Shown: positions 36,286 to 47,305 of the stretch, piece after piece
Position numbering within the stretch: position 1 is the stretch's first letter
How the letters are laid out: every line of letters begins with the position of its first letter
Source of the DNA: Diogma glabrata
Taxonomy: Eukaryota > Arthropoda > Insecta > Diptera > Cylindrotomidae
Reading direction: 5' to 3'
NCBI GenBank assembly: GCA_963693315.1
Contig: OY856186.1
Location: 73,491,909-73,555,908, forward strand
DNA length: 64,000 nucleotides
Position numbers and translations under genes: made by a program
Notes under the pieces: generated by a model
The model's input: only the letters and a program-made list of their open reading frames with translations
Told to the model about the DNA's origin: nothing
The model's database searches: none

Positions 36286-36812
36286 TGTTAAGCGAGAGAA
36301 TATTTTTGGTTTTCAAGGTAAACTGGAAAATATGTAACTTTTTTATGAAAAAATATTTTTTAGATTACCTAACAAACTGAGTTCACCAATCATTGCATCC
36401 AGTGTACTTGAGCGACGATGCTTCTTCATTTACACCGCATGACAAATTTTACAACAACAGTAATAAAATATGACAAATAATCGCACCAATATTTTCCCGC
36501 ATGGAGGGATCAGTTTTTAATAATTTGTAATATTGTTTTATTTTTGATTACGATCAGATTCTTAACGTGAGACATCACTAGCTATGGTGATATCTTAGGA
36601 GGGCTGGCGGATTAACGGTATTCACTCAACGATACCAATCTTAGATATGGAACAGTCCTTGGTGATGACACGCTATTGCTTGATTGAATAGAAGATCCTT
36701 CATATAATACTATATCTAGGCTTTAGTCATTGACGAAAAATGCGTCATATGATCAAGGAAAATAAAGTAGCACTAGCAGGATTGTTGGCAGGCCCATTTT
36801 AGTTTTGTTTGT
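36286..36812. other. Spacer with a diverged dispersed repeat
   Basis: No gene is seen. About 36565-36650 resembles 4815-4890 (ggtgatatcttag and gtattca.tcaacg), so both are probably copies of one unnamed repeat. Confidence 0.4.
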
Positions 36813-37155
36813 GCCTATGTCATATTTAAATTCATTGTTTCGCTATCCATAGATGTATTGATAGTTCGTCAATGTTTTTTTTCAAAACCAGTTAAATAAT
36901 ATTGTTCGATTCGGGCACCACTACTAGGTGCAGCACTGAAATAAAAATCTGGCTGCAATGTTTTGCTCTTTTAGTTTTCTTTTCTCTATCCTAACATGAT
37001 ATATTGGCCTATGTCATATTTAAATTCATTGTTTAGTTATCCATATATGTATTGATAGTTCGTCAATGTTTTTTTTCAAAACCAGCTAAATAATATTGTT
37101 CGATTCGGTCACCACTACTAGGTGCAGCACTGAAATAAAAATCTGGCTGCAATAT
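36813..37155. repeat. Direct duplication, about 149-bp unit, 194 bp apart
   Basis: 36813-36961 and 37007-37155 are nearly identical (gcctatgtcatatttaaatt at the start, gaaataaaaatctggctgc at the end), with about six differences. They are separated by 45 bp. No coding potential. Confidence 0.9.
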
Positions 37156-37689
37156 AGCAAAAACCTCTCACAAACCATTAAACGGCTGTCAAACTCGCAT
37201 CGGAAAACGGGAAACGCTATAATATCATTTAACGGCCAAGAAATCTGCAAATGAGTTCGATAATTCGTTTCACAGCCAATAAATAAGGCAAAGAGTATAA
37301 GAACGACCACCTTGAGAAGACTTCATGACTCCACGATGCCAATCGAGAACTTCACGCAGTCCACATATTTTTATGGCGCCGTATGTCCATCATAAAACAA
37401 TTACAAGCGGTTAAAATCATAAAGAGAAATTAATGGTAATGTAGGTTAGCATATATATTGTAGATAATATAGTTAAGTAAACATTTAGGGGAAAGAGAAA
37501 TTTAACCGTTTTCCACGAAAAATTGCTAGTTGTTACAAATATTGTCCATCATCCGTTCACGGGTTCGTACAAGTTGTGACCAGCGCCGTAGTGTAACTTT
37601 TAGCGGCCCTGTGCACAACATCGTATTATATCTTTAAGGGGCCCTATGCAGACACTAAAAAGTTTTTTTAAATGTTATTGAGTTCATTT

Positions 37690-37971
37690 TTATTGGTTTT
37701 TACTTAAAAAAAATATGTAGAAATTATAAAGGAATTTGCCTAGCTTTTTGCTGGTAAATTCATCAATTATGTAATTATAATTAATTGTTTTGGCTGTTGC
37801 ATTTTCAATTGTCAGTATCGCTAATCCAGAAAGCCTTTCTTGTGACATTGTAGACCGTAGATAATTTTCAATTAATGTCAGTTTTGAAAACGACCGTTCA
37901 CAATGAGCAGCGGTAATTGGTATTGTTAAAATTATTCTATGAACGATGCATATACATTTAGATACGTACAT
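37690..37971 (-). pseudogene. hAT transposase C-terminal dimerisation domain
   Basis: [20 protein letters not shown] and [20 protein letters not shown] are the hallmark hATC region used for transposase dimerisation, of the kind found in ZMYM/KIAA1586-like hAT proteins. The ORF is a fragment (93 residues). A stop and a frameshift separate it from the upstream transposase sequence. Confidence 0.9.
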
Positions 37972-38127
37972 AATTCTTCCAAATTCCTTTCTAAAATAAT
38001 CCCAAATTCCCCATGATAGTATAATTATCTGCTAAAATATATCTTAAAATAGAAAGTTCATTTTTAAACGTGGAGTTTTCAATATCCATTCCTAAGTGTT
38101 TGACCAGATTTGCACATTCATTTGTAT

Positions 38128-38887
38128 TGCTACGTTTTTCCCAACCTTACTTCGAATAGACCTTACTCACAATTCGATAAACGCAATTCCCAATCTCTTC
38201 CGAGTTCGATCACTGATTAGTTAGCAAACACACAGGTTTTATTAAGTATTTAACTCCTTAAATGTTCCACAACAACAGAAAACAATACAGCAAACAATAT
38301 TCCTAACTAGAATATTCTTTCAACAGCTTCAGAAACTCCAACGGTTGATTGTAGACATTTTCAGTAATACAACGTTTAAAATAATACACAAATTATTTCT
38401 ACTTAATAACACTACAAAAACTAATTTTAAATATCACTTTTATAATTTTAACTTTATCGCCACACGTTTAAAATAAAACTAACTCTTAATCTACAACAGA
38501 CAATCGCTTAAGCCGGCCATTCACATACAACAGAAACAGAAACCGAATTTCATACAAATTTGACAGATAAAAATTCGGTTTCTGTAAAATTTGTATGGGA
38601 TTCTGTTTCTTTTGTATGTGGTTTCAAGCCTTTATATACCATTCTGCATAGTTCTAGATAATTCGAGGTCACTTTTTAGAAACTTTGAGAAAATAGTAGA
38701 ATATTCGATTACTTTACGTTACGTTGATTTGATTCATAAAACGATTTATTTTATGTTGACCTTAATTCTAAGAATATGTTCAACAACAATATCACTATTC
38801 ATTTCATTCATTTGTTGTTGCGTTTTGTTGTGATTCGATTTTACTGGAAGAAACTGTAATAGTCTAGATTTTTCTGTAATCGTAACA
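38128..38887 (-). mobile_element. Gypsy solo LTR inside the hAT element
   Basis: This matches the LTRs at 40976-41636 and 45660-46312 in inverse orientation, with tgttacg/cgtaaca-type ends (tgctacg here at the left). It is flanked by the 4-bp duplication gtat (38124-38127 and 38888-38891). It is 760 bp long, about 100 bp more than the other LTRs, because it carries a 121-bp insertion. Confidence 0.92.
38511..38631. mobile_element. Short inverted-repeat element inside the solo LTR
   Basis: The arms share acatacaa.agaaacag and catacaaattt in inverse orientation. The insert is absent from the other two LTRs. It is flanked by tta on both sides (38508-38510 and 38632-38634), a 3-bp duplication typical of PIF/Harbinger-type elements. 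Confidence 0.8.
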
Positions 38888-39770
38888 GTATTCATAGCTT
38901 TTAGCTTCAAATCCTTCTTGCGATGAATTTATCACAGTATCGATTAATTTATTCAAATAAGACTGTTTAAATATTTTATTTCTAACAGTAAAACTGTTTT
39001 CTCCTTTAATTAAAAATACGTTTTTTTATAGGAAATGAAACGTAAAATACGATGGTTATACTAAAATCTCATTTCGTGGGGGCAACGACTGATCGATTTG
39101 GACATCTTATTTGTTTATAACAATAGGAATTTGTTAATAACTTTTATAAATTTTATTTATTTTTTAAACTAGCATCTTTTAACTTTAAAATTAATTAATT
39201 AATTAATTAATTTAATTAAAAGTTTCTATCTTTGATAGAACCGAAGTTATGAATATTTGAAAATAACTCCTCAAGCCAAAAATCACGAAATTCTCAAAAT
39301 TTAGAATTGCTATATTTTCCAAAAAAAAAATTAAATCCTCGAACACGCATATCTTTTTTATCGATACAAAACCAATAAAAAAATTTTCAGCCAAATCAAA
39401 AATGTGTCGGTCGGAAAGGTGTTCGGTTTGTAAAAGAACGACCCGTCCCGTATTAAACAAAACATTTTGAAATTTCATCTTTGTGTTTTCTTTCAATTCG
39501 TGGTATTTTTTTGGTTATTGGAGTTTTTAATATATTTACTATTTGGGGGCCCCAAAAAATAAGGGGTCCAGTGCGATTGCACCTGTTGCACTTGCGTAAC
39601 TACAACGCTGGTTGTGACGTTTCAGTTATCAGTATTTAAGATCGAGATATTGAAAAACAGTTAAGTGAAGTTTCTACTTCATCGCAATTGAAAATTAGTG
39701 CAGAATTATAAAATATCTAATAAATTTATCACACTCCAAGTTTGTTATTATCTTGTTATTTTGAACTCGG

Positions 39771-40539
39771 GCGCAAAGGTCTGTCGCAAACGTAGATGAG
39801 CCTTGAAAAAACTTTAGTATATGAACCAAGCTCAATGGAGACATACTTTTCCATCTCGACATTAAAATTCTAACTCGGCATGAAAACTAAGGTCGGCGTT
39901 ATGGCATTTTGTGCTATGATAGTTTAGAAAGACTACGCCAATTAAAAATATAACAGAATTGATGACGACATTTTTCTTGGCGCTGTGATATGTTATGTTG
40001 TATTAATACATGGAGGTCTGAACTAAAAACAGCCTATTTATAGCACTGGTTGCTCTAGAATCTAGATCACTCACGAGCTTTCGAAGACGTTAGACACAGT
40101 TAATTATTGCTTCAAATACTCAAATCGAGACTGTTTCAAACTATATAAAAAGATGATTCTCAAGCAACTTCCAAGGTCGCCATCGACTTTGAATTTAACA
40201 ACGACAAGTATAATTCCACAGTTCCGAACAAACCCTCGGATCCAGAAGGCATTTTTGGGATTTCCAAATGTATTCTGAGCAATGCAAATATCTAAATAAA
40301 TTTTAATTTGAAAATCTATGGGTTTTGTTACGAAAACTTCAACAACTAATTATCGTGGCAACTGTGCTCTTTTGTTAGGGCAACTTATAGATTCTTTCTT
40401 TAAAGGAAATTGCAGTTTTGAAGCGAAGTTTAACTTCGATAGTTGAATGCAATTCTCTTACAACCCATTTATTCCACGAATACATTTGAAAATTTAAGAA
40501 ACATCCTTGTTTTATGGTGACATGTCCACCAATGAAGGT
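39771..40539. other. Unassigned spacer
   Basis: No open frame or repeat was recognised. It may belong to the internal part of repeat X. Confidence 0.35.
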
Positions 40540-40971
40540 AATATAGCTAATTAAACATTTAGGGGCAATAAAACAAAACAATTTGAAACATTAGAAAGAA
40601 GAACAATGTCCTCCTACTAAGGTCAAGAAATTGGCAATGATTCAAATATTATTTCATTAACATGGGGTTTAACCGATTAGAGAAATTCAACCGTTTTAGA
40701 TGAAAAATTGACAGTTACATAATTACAAATATTGTTCATCATCCGCGGTACACGAATTCGCACAAGAATTGACATATTTCAGTTATCAGCGTTAAAGTTC
40801 GAGATATTAAAAAACAGTGAACTAAGTGGAGTTTCTACTTCATCGCAATTGAAAATTAGTGAAGAACTGCAAAATACCCAATTATTTTACCACACTGTCA
40901 CACTCCATCCAATTGCTTGTTATTCTTCTTATTTTGAACTCTGTCGCAAAAACATTAGTATATTATATAAT
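40540..40971 (+). repeat. Dispersed repeat X, copy 2
   Basis: Colinear with 37440-37580 plus 39611-39770 and not interrupted by hAT. It ends near 40955 with the shared gtcgcaaa block. Confidence 0.7.
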
Positions 40972-40975
40972 ATAT

Positions 40976-41636
40976 TGTTACGATTACAGAACAATCTAGA
41001 CGATTACAGAAAAAACTAGACAATTACGGTCACTTCTAGGAAAATCAAATCAACAAAATACTACAACAAATTAATGAAATGAATAGTGTTGTTGTTGTAC
41101 TTCTTAGAACTTGGGTCGACTTGAATGATTTTTTTATGAATAAAATCAGCATAACGTAAATTAATCGAATATTCTACTATTTTCTCAAGGTTTCTGAAAA
41201 GTGACCTGGAAATATCTAGAAATTAAGTAGAAGAGTATATAAGCAATTGTCTGTTGTAGATTAGTAATTAGTTTTATTTTAAACCTGCGATAGTGAAGTT
41301 ATAATTATAAAAGTGATTTTAAAATTAGTTTTTGTAAATAAAGTTTAAAGTGTTATTAAGTAGAAATAATTTGTGTCTTATTTTAAACGTTGTATTACTG
41401 GAAATTTCTACAACCAACCGTTGGAGTTTCTGAAGCTGTTGAAAGAATATTCTAGTTAGGAATATTGTTTGCTGTATTGTTTTCCTGTTGTTGTGGAACA
41501 ATTAAGGAGTTGAATACTTAATAAAACCTGGTGTTTGGGCTTACAAATCAGTGATCGAACTCAGGAAGAGATTGGAGATTGCTTTTATCGAATTGTGAGT
41601 TAGATGAATTCGAAGTAAGGTTGGAAAAACGTAACA
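40976..41636 (+). mobile_element. Gypsy solo LTR
   Basis: 661 bp beginning tgttacgattacag and ending aaaacgtaaca, highly similar to 45660-46312. It is flanked by atat on both sides (40972-40975 and 41637-41640). Its own duplication shows that it is a separate insertion and not the 5' LTR of the adjacent element. Confidence 0.9.
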
Positions 41637-41697
41637 ATATACTGTTACGATTACAGAAAAATCCAGACGATTACAGTGACTTCCAGAAAAATCAACA

Positions 41698-42130
41698 TTC
41701 TAATACTCCACCCTATTTTATGGAGAAGATGAAGATCGAGGCGTTTACTGATGGAATTCGTGACCCATAAACACGAAAAACAGTAGTGTTGTCACCAAAA
41801 GCAACATTTGCGGAAACTATAGCTTTTGCTTTGACAAATGAAACTGTACAAGTTATCATAAAGCCATCAATTAAAATACGCCGGGTGGAGTTAGCTGATG
41901 ACAACAATTACAAGTCAAGACCAAGAGAGAGAGTGTCAGAAGATACAGAATCCGATGCTGGTTATGTAGCAAGTTGGGTCATATTTCAAGGGAATGCAGA
42001 GATGTGAGAAGAAAACGAGGGAGATCAGCATCACCTATGCAGCGACGTCCAGCAGAAGAACCAGTGCAAATTAGAGAGGACGATGGAGCAGCACCACATC
42101 AGTAAAACTACAACGAGTCAGCCTAAAGGG
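41698..42130 (+). pseudogene. Gypsy gag C-terminal remnant
   Basis: MEKMKIEAFTDGIRDP ends at a TAA, and the frame goes on with TVVLSPKATFAETIAFALTN and EDTESDAGYVASW. A C-terminal fragment only: most of gag was lost with the 5' LTR. No zinc knuckle could be read. Confidence 0.75.
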
Positions 42131-42154
42131 GCGTAAGTTGGCTCCTACAACCGA

Positions 42155-42500
42155 TTGCCCATAACCTTCATCCATGTTTCGAGATTAACAAGGGGAGGTG
42201 ACAGCCTAACTGTTAGGGATAATATTGATGGAAAAAGTTGTGTCATCACGTTAGATACGGGAGCAACAAATACAATTGTCCGCACAGATATTGTGAAAAG
42301 GAAAATAAAACTAGCAGGGAGATACCGAATGCAGACGGCTACGCTACGGGGGAAAGTGCAAGTATTAATGGCAAGAAAATGGTCAACGTTGAAATCGGGA
42401 ATACTCACTTTCAACATTAAGTGGTTGTAGCTGACATAGTGGATGAAGTCATCCTGGGAATGGACTTCATGAGGCCAAATGGATTCGTTATTGATGCGGG
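42155..42500 (+). pseudogene. Gypsy aspartic protease, frameshifted
   Basis: The active-site motif ITLDTGATNTIV lies near 42247-42282. The second conserved segment VILGMDF lies in the following frame near 42450-42470. A frameshift near 42335 and a TAA at 42418 separate them. Confidence 0.85.
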
Positions 42501-43641
42501 CAAAGGAGTACTCACGTACGGAAATGTTGAGTTGCCACTCCAGTTTGAGGATTCAAGTGAGGATTCAAATTGTGTTCGTCGAATAATATTAGATCACAGA
42601 GAAAAGCTGCCACCCCAATCAGAAACAATCATTTGGGGAAAATTGGAAGGAGGTTCTGGGTCACCCAGGTTGTGGGTTGTGGAAGCCAACAAAGAACATC
42701 AAAATTGTAAAGAAGTCGTTATAGGGAAAACCTTAGTTAGATTGGATGCCGATTACAAAATTCCAGTTAGTGTTTTAAATCTGTCAGATACGCAGAAAAC
42801 AATTAAGAAAGGATCAATCATAGAACAATGTGAAGAGGTAGCTAAAATAATAAAGTGCGAGCAGAAAAACATCAATTGCTCGGTCAACACAAAACAACAA
42901 AAGGCAGAACTGGAACAACTTGTGCAGAAATGGACAGAAGGGCTTTCAGAAGAGCAGAAGAAAGCAGCACGTCAGTTGTTGGAGCAACACAAGTCTGTAT
43001 TCTGCAGTTCACCTGAAGGAAATGGCAGAACTAATATGGTGAAACATCGTATTGACACGGGAGCAGAAAAGCCCATTCGTCAAGCACCAAGGAGATTACC
43101 ATTAGCTAAAAGAGAGGAAGCTGATAAAATGGTGAGGGATATGAAAGAAGCTGGTGTAATCGAGCCTTCAGACAGTCCCTGGAGCTCACCTGTGGTGTTA
43201 GTTGGCAAGAAAGATGGGAGTTTAAGATTTTGTGTTGACTACAGGAAACTAAACCCAGTTACAAAGAAGGATAGCTACCCATTTCCAAGAATTGATGATA
43301 CACTGGATACATTATCAGGATCTAGATTATTTTCAACACTGGATCTGCAGAGTGGTTACTGCAGGCAAGTAGAAGTTGCGGAGGAAGATCGGGTGAAAAC
43401 AGCGTTCAGTATAGGAAATGGACTATGGCAGTTTAATGTCATGCCATTTGGGTTATGCAAAGCGCCCGCAACTTTCGAGAGATTAACTGAACGGGTACTT
43501 AAAGGCTTGCACTGGAAAACATGCCTTGTATATTTGGATGACATCATTTGGATGACAAAGTTAGGTCCCAAAAAGTGTTCACTTAGAAGTAAAATATTTG
43601 GGACACAGGGTTACGGCAAGGGGAATTCATACAGATTCTGA
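42421..43641 (+). pseudogene. Gypsy reverse transcriptase, truncated after YLDD
   Basis: 406 residues. The RT core reads VKHRIDTGAEKPIRQAPRRL, DSPWSSPVVLVGKKDGSLRF, CVDYRKLNPVTKKDSYPFPR, LFSTLDLQSGY, FNVMPFGLCKAPATFERL and the catalytic YLDDII near 43530. Directly after YLDDII about 30 codons are missing, and the frame shifts near 43600. The sequence then resumes at the region leading to RNase H. Confidence 0.92.
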
Positions 43642-43685
43642 CAAGATTGCAGCAGTTATGAACTGGCCAAGACCAAAGAACCTAC

Positions 43686-44174
43686 ATGAGCTACGAAGCT
43701 TCCTTGGATTACAGACGGTTTGTGCCAGGGTTCGCCAACGTTGCCAAAAGTCTGCATGACTTAACCAGAAAAGATAAGGCATTTGAATGGAATCAACCTC
43801 AGGAACAAGCATTTGTAGAGCTCCGAAGGAGATTATGTACGGCTCCAATTCTGTCCTATCCTATACCAAATGTTCAGTTTATTTTGGATACTGATGCCAG
43901 TAATGAAGGTATAGGAGGAGTATTGTCGCAGAAAATAGATGGTCAGGAAAAGGTGATAGCTTATTTCTCCAAAATGCTATCCAAGCGGGAGCAGAATTAT
44001 TGCGTAACTCGAAAGGAATTATTGGCTATTATGGAATGCGTCAAACATTTCCATAAATACTTGTATGGTCAGAAATTTCATCTCAGAACTGATCATGGTG
44101 CATTAAGATGGTTACTCCAGTTCAAAATCCAGAGGACAAGTAGCACGTTGGATCGAACGGTTGCAGGCATATGA
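43686..44174 (+). pseudogene. Gypsy RNase H domain
   Basis: The connection and RNase H region: FVPGFANVAKSLHDLTRKDK, FILDTDASNEGIGGVLSQ with the first catalytic Asp, then YFSKMLSKREQNYCVTRKEL with the Glu, and LRTDHGALRWL with the next Asp. A frameshift near 44130 moves the end (DIEHRKGTAHGNADALSR) to another frame at 44161-44250. Confidence 0.9.
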
Positions 44175-44559
44175 TTTGGACATTGAGCATCGAAAGGGTA
44201 CTGCACATGGGAACGCTGATGCATTATCGAGACCCTGTCAAGTTGAATGCAAGCATTGCAGTCGCCAAGAAAGTAAGAGAACATCATCGATGTACGATTA
44301 CTACAAGTGCTACCTGATGATGAGTGGACTCCTGAAGCCATAAGGAGAGATCAATTAGAAGATCCAGATCTTGCACCTATCATCGAGTTCAAGGAAAAAG
44401 GTTGCAAACCAGTATGGGGAGAAATTGCTGATAAAACTCCTACCTTGAAGGCGTACTGGGCGCAATGAGACAGTCTCCAGTTAGAGAATGGCTGTTTTAA
44501 AAAGAGTGTGGGAGAGCTCAGATGGCAAGATAAAGCAATCCCTTACAGTGGTACCAAAA

Positions 44560-45648
44560 GGGAAAATACCAGCAGTACTGAAGGAGTATCACGAAGGAAC
44601 GTGTGGAGGTCATCTTGGAATCAACAAAACTCTTGCAAAAATACGATAACAGTTTTACTGGTCAGGGACTCGGCAATCAATTGTAGAGTGGTGTCAAAAA
44701 TGCGATAAATGTGCGGCGGTAAAAGGACCCACACGAAGAAGTCTTGGGAAAATGAAGCAATACAATGTAGGCGCTCCATTTGAAAGGATCGCAATGGATG
44801 TAGCGGGACCATTTCCAACAACTGATAGCCAGAACAAATATGTTCTTGTAATCGTGGACTATTTCAGTAAGTGGCCAGAAGTGTGTGCGATTCCCAACTA
44901 GGAAGCAACCACAATCGCTGAAGCTGTGATAAATAATTGGATTAGTCGATATGGAGTTCCTATGGAGATCCACACCGATCAGGGACGGAACTTCGAGTCA
45001 GCCGTATTCCAGGAAATTTTCCAAATGCTGGGGATTAACAAAATCAGGATGACAGCTTCACACCCACAGTCAGATGGGATGGTTGAGAGATTCAATGCTA
45101 CATTGGAGGAATTTCTAGCAAAAGTGGTCAGTAAGAATCAACGTAACTGGGATCAACACATTCCTTTATTTTTGATGGCATACAGATCAGCAGTTCATGA
45201 GACCACGGCCATGACACCAGCTCAAACTATTTTTGGAAGTGATTTGAGACTTCCTGGTGACCTCAAATTTGAAGCAGTACTATCAACATCATTGTCTGCG
45301 CAAGAATACGTCAACCGAATCAGGGAGAACCTGGAGGATATTCACAAGCTTGTTCGGCAGAAGATACAACTGGCCAGTGATAGAATGAAAGCCCGATATG
45401 ATATACGATCTAATAATAAAGGTTTTGAAGAAGGACAATTAGTATGGCTACACAACCCAAAACGAAAACGAGAGTTATCACCGAAATTGCAAGCTGCATG
45501 GGAAGGACCTTACAACATTATAACCAAGTTGAATGACGTGGTTTATAGAATTAAGAAAGGCCATCGAGGCAAAGCGAAAGTCGTACATTTGGAAAGATTG
45601 GTCTTATACAAAGGAGAGCTAGATCCTGTTCGGGACGAACAGGCTTAA
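44560..45648 (+). pseudogene. Gypsy integrase with GPY/F module
   Basis: The HHCC zinc region reads YHEGTCGGHLGINKTL and WCQKCDKCA (44588-44720). The catalytic core has AMDVAGPF, HTDQGRNFES and, at D,D35E spacing, GMVERFNAT. The C-terminal part has EGPYNIITKLNDVVYRIKKG, the GPY/F motif of Metaviridae integrases. The frame from 44926 to 45648 is open. Earlier breaks are a TAA near 44648 and a TAG near 44899. Confidence 0.92.
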
Positions 45649-45659
45649 GTGGAGGGTAT

Positions 45660-46312
45660 TGTTACGATTACAGAAAAATCCAGACTATTACAGTGACTTC
45701 CAGAAAAATCAAATCACAACAAAACACAACAACCAATTAATGAAATGAATAGTGTTGTTGTTGTACTTCGTGGAATTTGGGTCAACAATAAATAAAGTTG
45801 AATGATTTTATGAATCAAATCAGCATAACGTAAAGTAATCGAATATTCTACCATTTTCTCAAGGTTTCTAAAAAGTGACCTCGAATTTTCTAGAACTTAA
45901 GCAGAATGGTATATATAAGCGATTGTCTGTTGTAGATTGAGAGTTAGTTTTATTTTAAACCTGCGATAGTAAAGTTAAAATTATAAAAGTGATTTTTAAA
46001 TTAGTTATTGTGAATAAAGTTATAAGTGTTATTGAGTAGAAGTATTTTTGTGTATTATTTTGAACGTTGTGAACTGGAAATTTCTACAATAAACCGTTGG
46101 AGTTTCGAAGCTGTTGGAAGAATATTCTAGTTAGGAATATTGTTTGCTGTATTGTTTTCCTGTTGTTGTGGAACAGTTGAGGTGTTGAATACTTAATAAA
46201 ACCTGGTGTGTTTGCTTACTAATCAGTGATCGAATCCAGAAAGTGATTTGGGAATTGCGTTTATCGAATTGTGAGTTAGGCCAATTTGAAGGAAGTTTGG
46301 AAAAACGTAACA
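45660..46312 (+). mobile_element. 3' LTR of the Gypsy element
   Basis: 653 bp with tgttacg and cgtaaca ends. A G-rich polypurine tract (aagtggagggtatt) lies just upstream. It contains a TATATAA at about 45912 and an AATAAAACC at about 46195 as likely promoter and poly(A) signals. Confidence 0.92.
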
Positions 46313-46316
46313 ATAC

Positions 46317-47199
46317 ATTTAAAGACCGGATGTTTATGTAAATACATATTTTGATGCTTTGGGGATGTTTCAATTATGTTGAGCAGAAATAAGATTCCTG
46401 ATTTTTTAACAAAAATGACATCATTTTTATTTTACATAGAAATGCATATCTTACATTAAAAAATAAAATGTATATTGCTGCATATTTTACTTTTTTTAGA
46501 AAAAATCTGCTTTTTTTGCATATTTTGCGAATTTTTTGAAATTTCAAGTACGCGCGAATTACATCTTGTCTAGTGGAAAGAAGTTTTTGCTGGCACAATA
46601 GTATTGTAACCGACAAAAGAACAAATTTTACGCAAGAAAATTTAAAATTCTACATTTTTGTAGTTGTAATTAAAAAATTTAAATACATATATGTTTTTTT
46701 TTCAATTGTGATATTTTTTCATTATTTTATATTTTTTTCTCAGAAATTGAATGAATTGTACTAAAGAATGAATTGTACTCAAGGATTGTACTGAATAATG
46801 ATATTATGTATTTAAATTGTGATAATTTTTATTAAATAAAATGAAATTTTTGAAAACTTAATTTTTTTAAGATTCTTTTAAATAATAAGCATTTTATTGC
46901 ATTTTTAAGTGCATAATTCAGGCATTTTAAAAGCATATAATACTGCAAATTTTGGCAATTTTTAGTGCACAAACATCCGCTCCTTATAATAACATTACCT
47001 AGTATTAGACATATCAAATTCTACCAAAAAGCCACTTTTAAAATATTTTTATTTAAAAGAAACTATCAGAAAATAATTTATATTATTCTATTGTTTTTTT
47101 ATATGCGTATAACTAGAATAGAATAGAAGGAAAAAACTATGCAGAAGAAAATATTTATAAGCAAAAAAAACAGTACATATATAATTTTCAAAAAGAAGT
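46317..47199. other. AT-rich spacer
   Basis: No supported gene. Poly-A/T tracts are frequent, and there is a short GAATTGTACT tandem repeat near 46750-46790. Confidence 0.5.
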
Positions 47200-47284
47200 T
47201 GACTCCACACAAATTTTTGATTATTTTTCCGACTCCCACTCCAGTTACTAGAAAATTCCTACCGACTCTGACTCCGCAGCCAGA
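47200..47284 (+). mobile_element. Fragment of the gactccgactcc-family transposon end
   Basis: It resembles 28790-28889: ttgactccac, tccgactcccactcc, and ccgactctgactccgcagcc at the end. No partner end is visible nearby. Confidence 0.5.
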
Positions 47285-47305
47285 TATACATATACCTACA
47301 TATAC

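Larger units (their letters stand above)
37581..39610 (-). mobile_element. hAT DNA transposon, internally deleted and invaded
   Basis: It starts cagcgccgtagtg and ends with the inverted terminus ctacaacgctg. It is flanked by the perfect 8-bp duplication gttgtgac (37573-37580 and 39611-39618), as expected for hAT elements. Minus-strand transposase remnants flank an inserted solo LTR: about 39000-38892 (KQSYLNKLIDTVINSSQEGF), then 38127-37690 (NECANLVKHLGMDIENS and the dimerisation region). Without the solo LTR it is about 1.27 kb, too short for a full transposase, so the N-terminal part is gone. There is no sign of it elsewhere in the window. Confidence 0.92.
37440..39770 (+). repeat. Dispersed repeat X, copy 1, split by a hAT element
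   Basis: 37440-37580 and 39611-39770 together match 40540-40960 (catttagggg, attgtccatcatccg, tttcagttatcag, tttctacttcatcgcaattg). Removing the hAT element at 37581-39610 restores colinearity. The nature of the repeat is unknown. The size and a terminal-like run suggest an LTR or a non-coding part of a retroelement. Confidence 0.7.
41643..46312 (+). mobile_element. Gypsy (Metaviridae-like) LTR retrotransposon, 5'-deleted
   Basis: It starts with only the first ~55 bp of an LTR (41643-41697), then jumps into a gag remnant, followed by protease, RT, RNase H and integrase and a full 3' LTR (45660-46312). It is flanked by atac on both sides (41639-41642 and 46313-46316), so both outer ends are original and the loss of most of the 5' LTR and gag is internal. 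There is no env-like frame. The 4-bp alternating A/T target agrees with the 17.6/297 group. Several frameshifts and stops make it inactive. Confidence 0.95.

Noticed and set aside
39212..39496. 94-residue minus-strand frame inside the hAT element
   Set aside because: It lies where transposase should be, but I see no hAT motif. The sequence is low in complexity and probably chance.
40976..46312. A full-length Gypsy element with 40976-41636 as its 5' LTR
   Set aside because: The solo LTR has its own atat duplication, while the element starting at 41643 has matching atac duplications, so they are two insertions.
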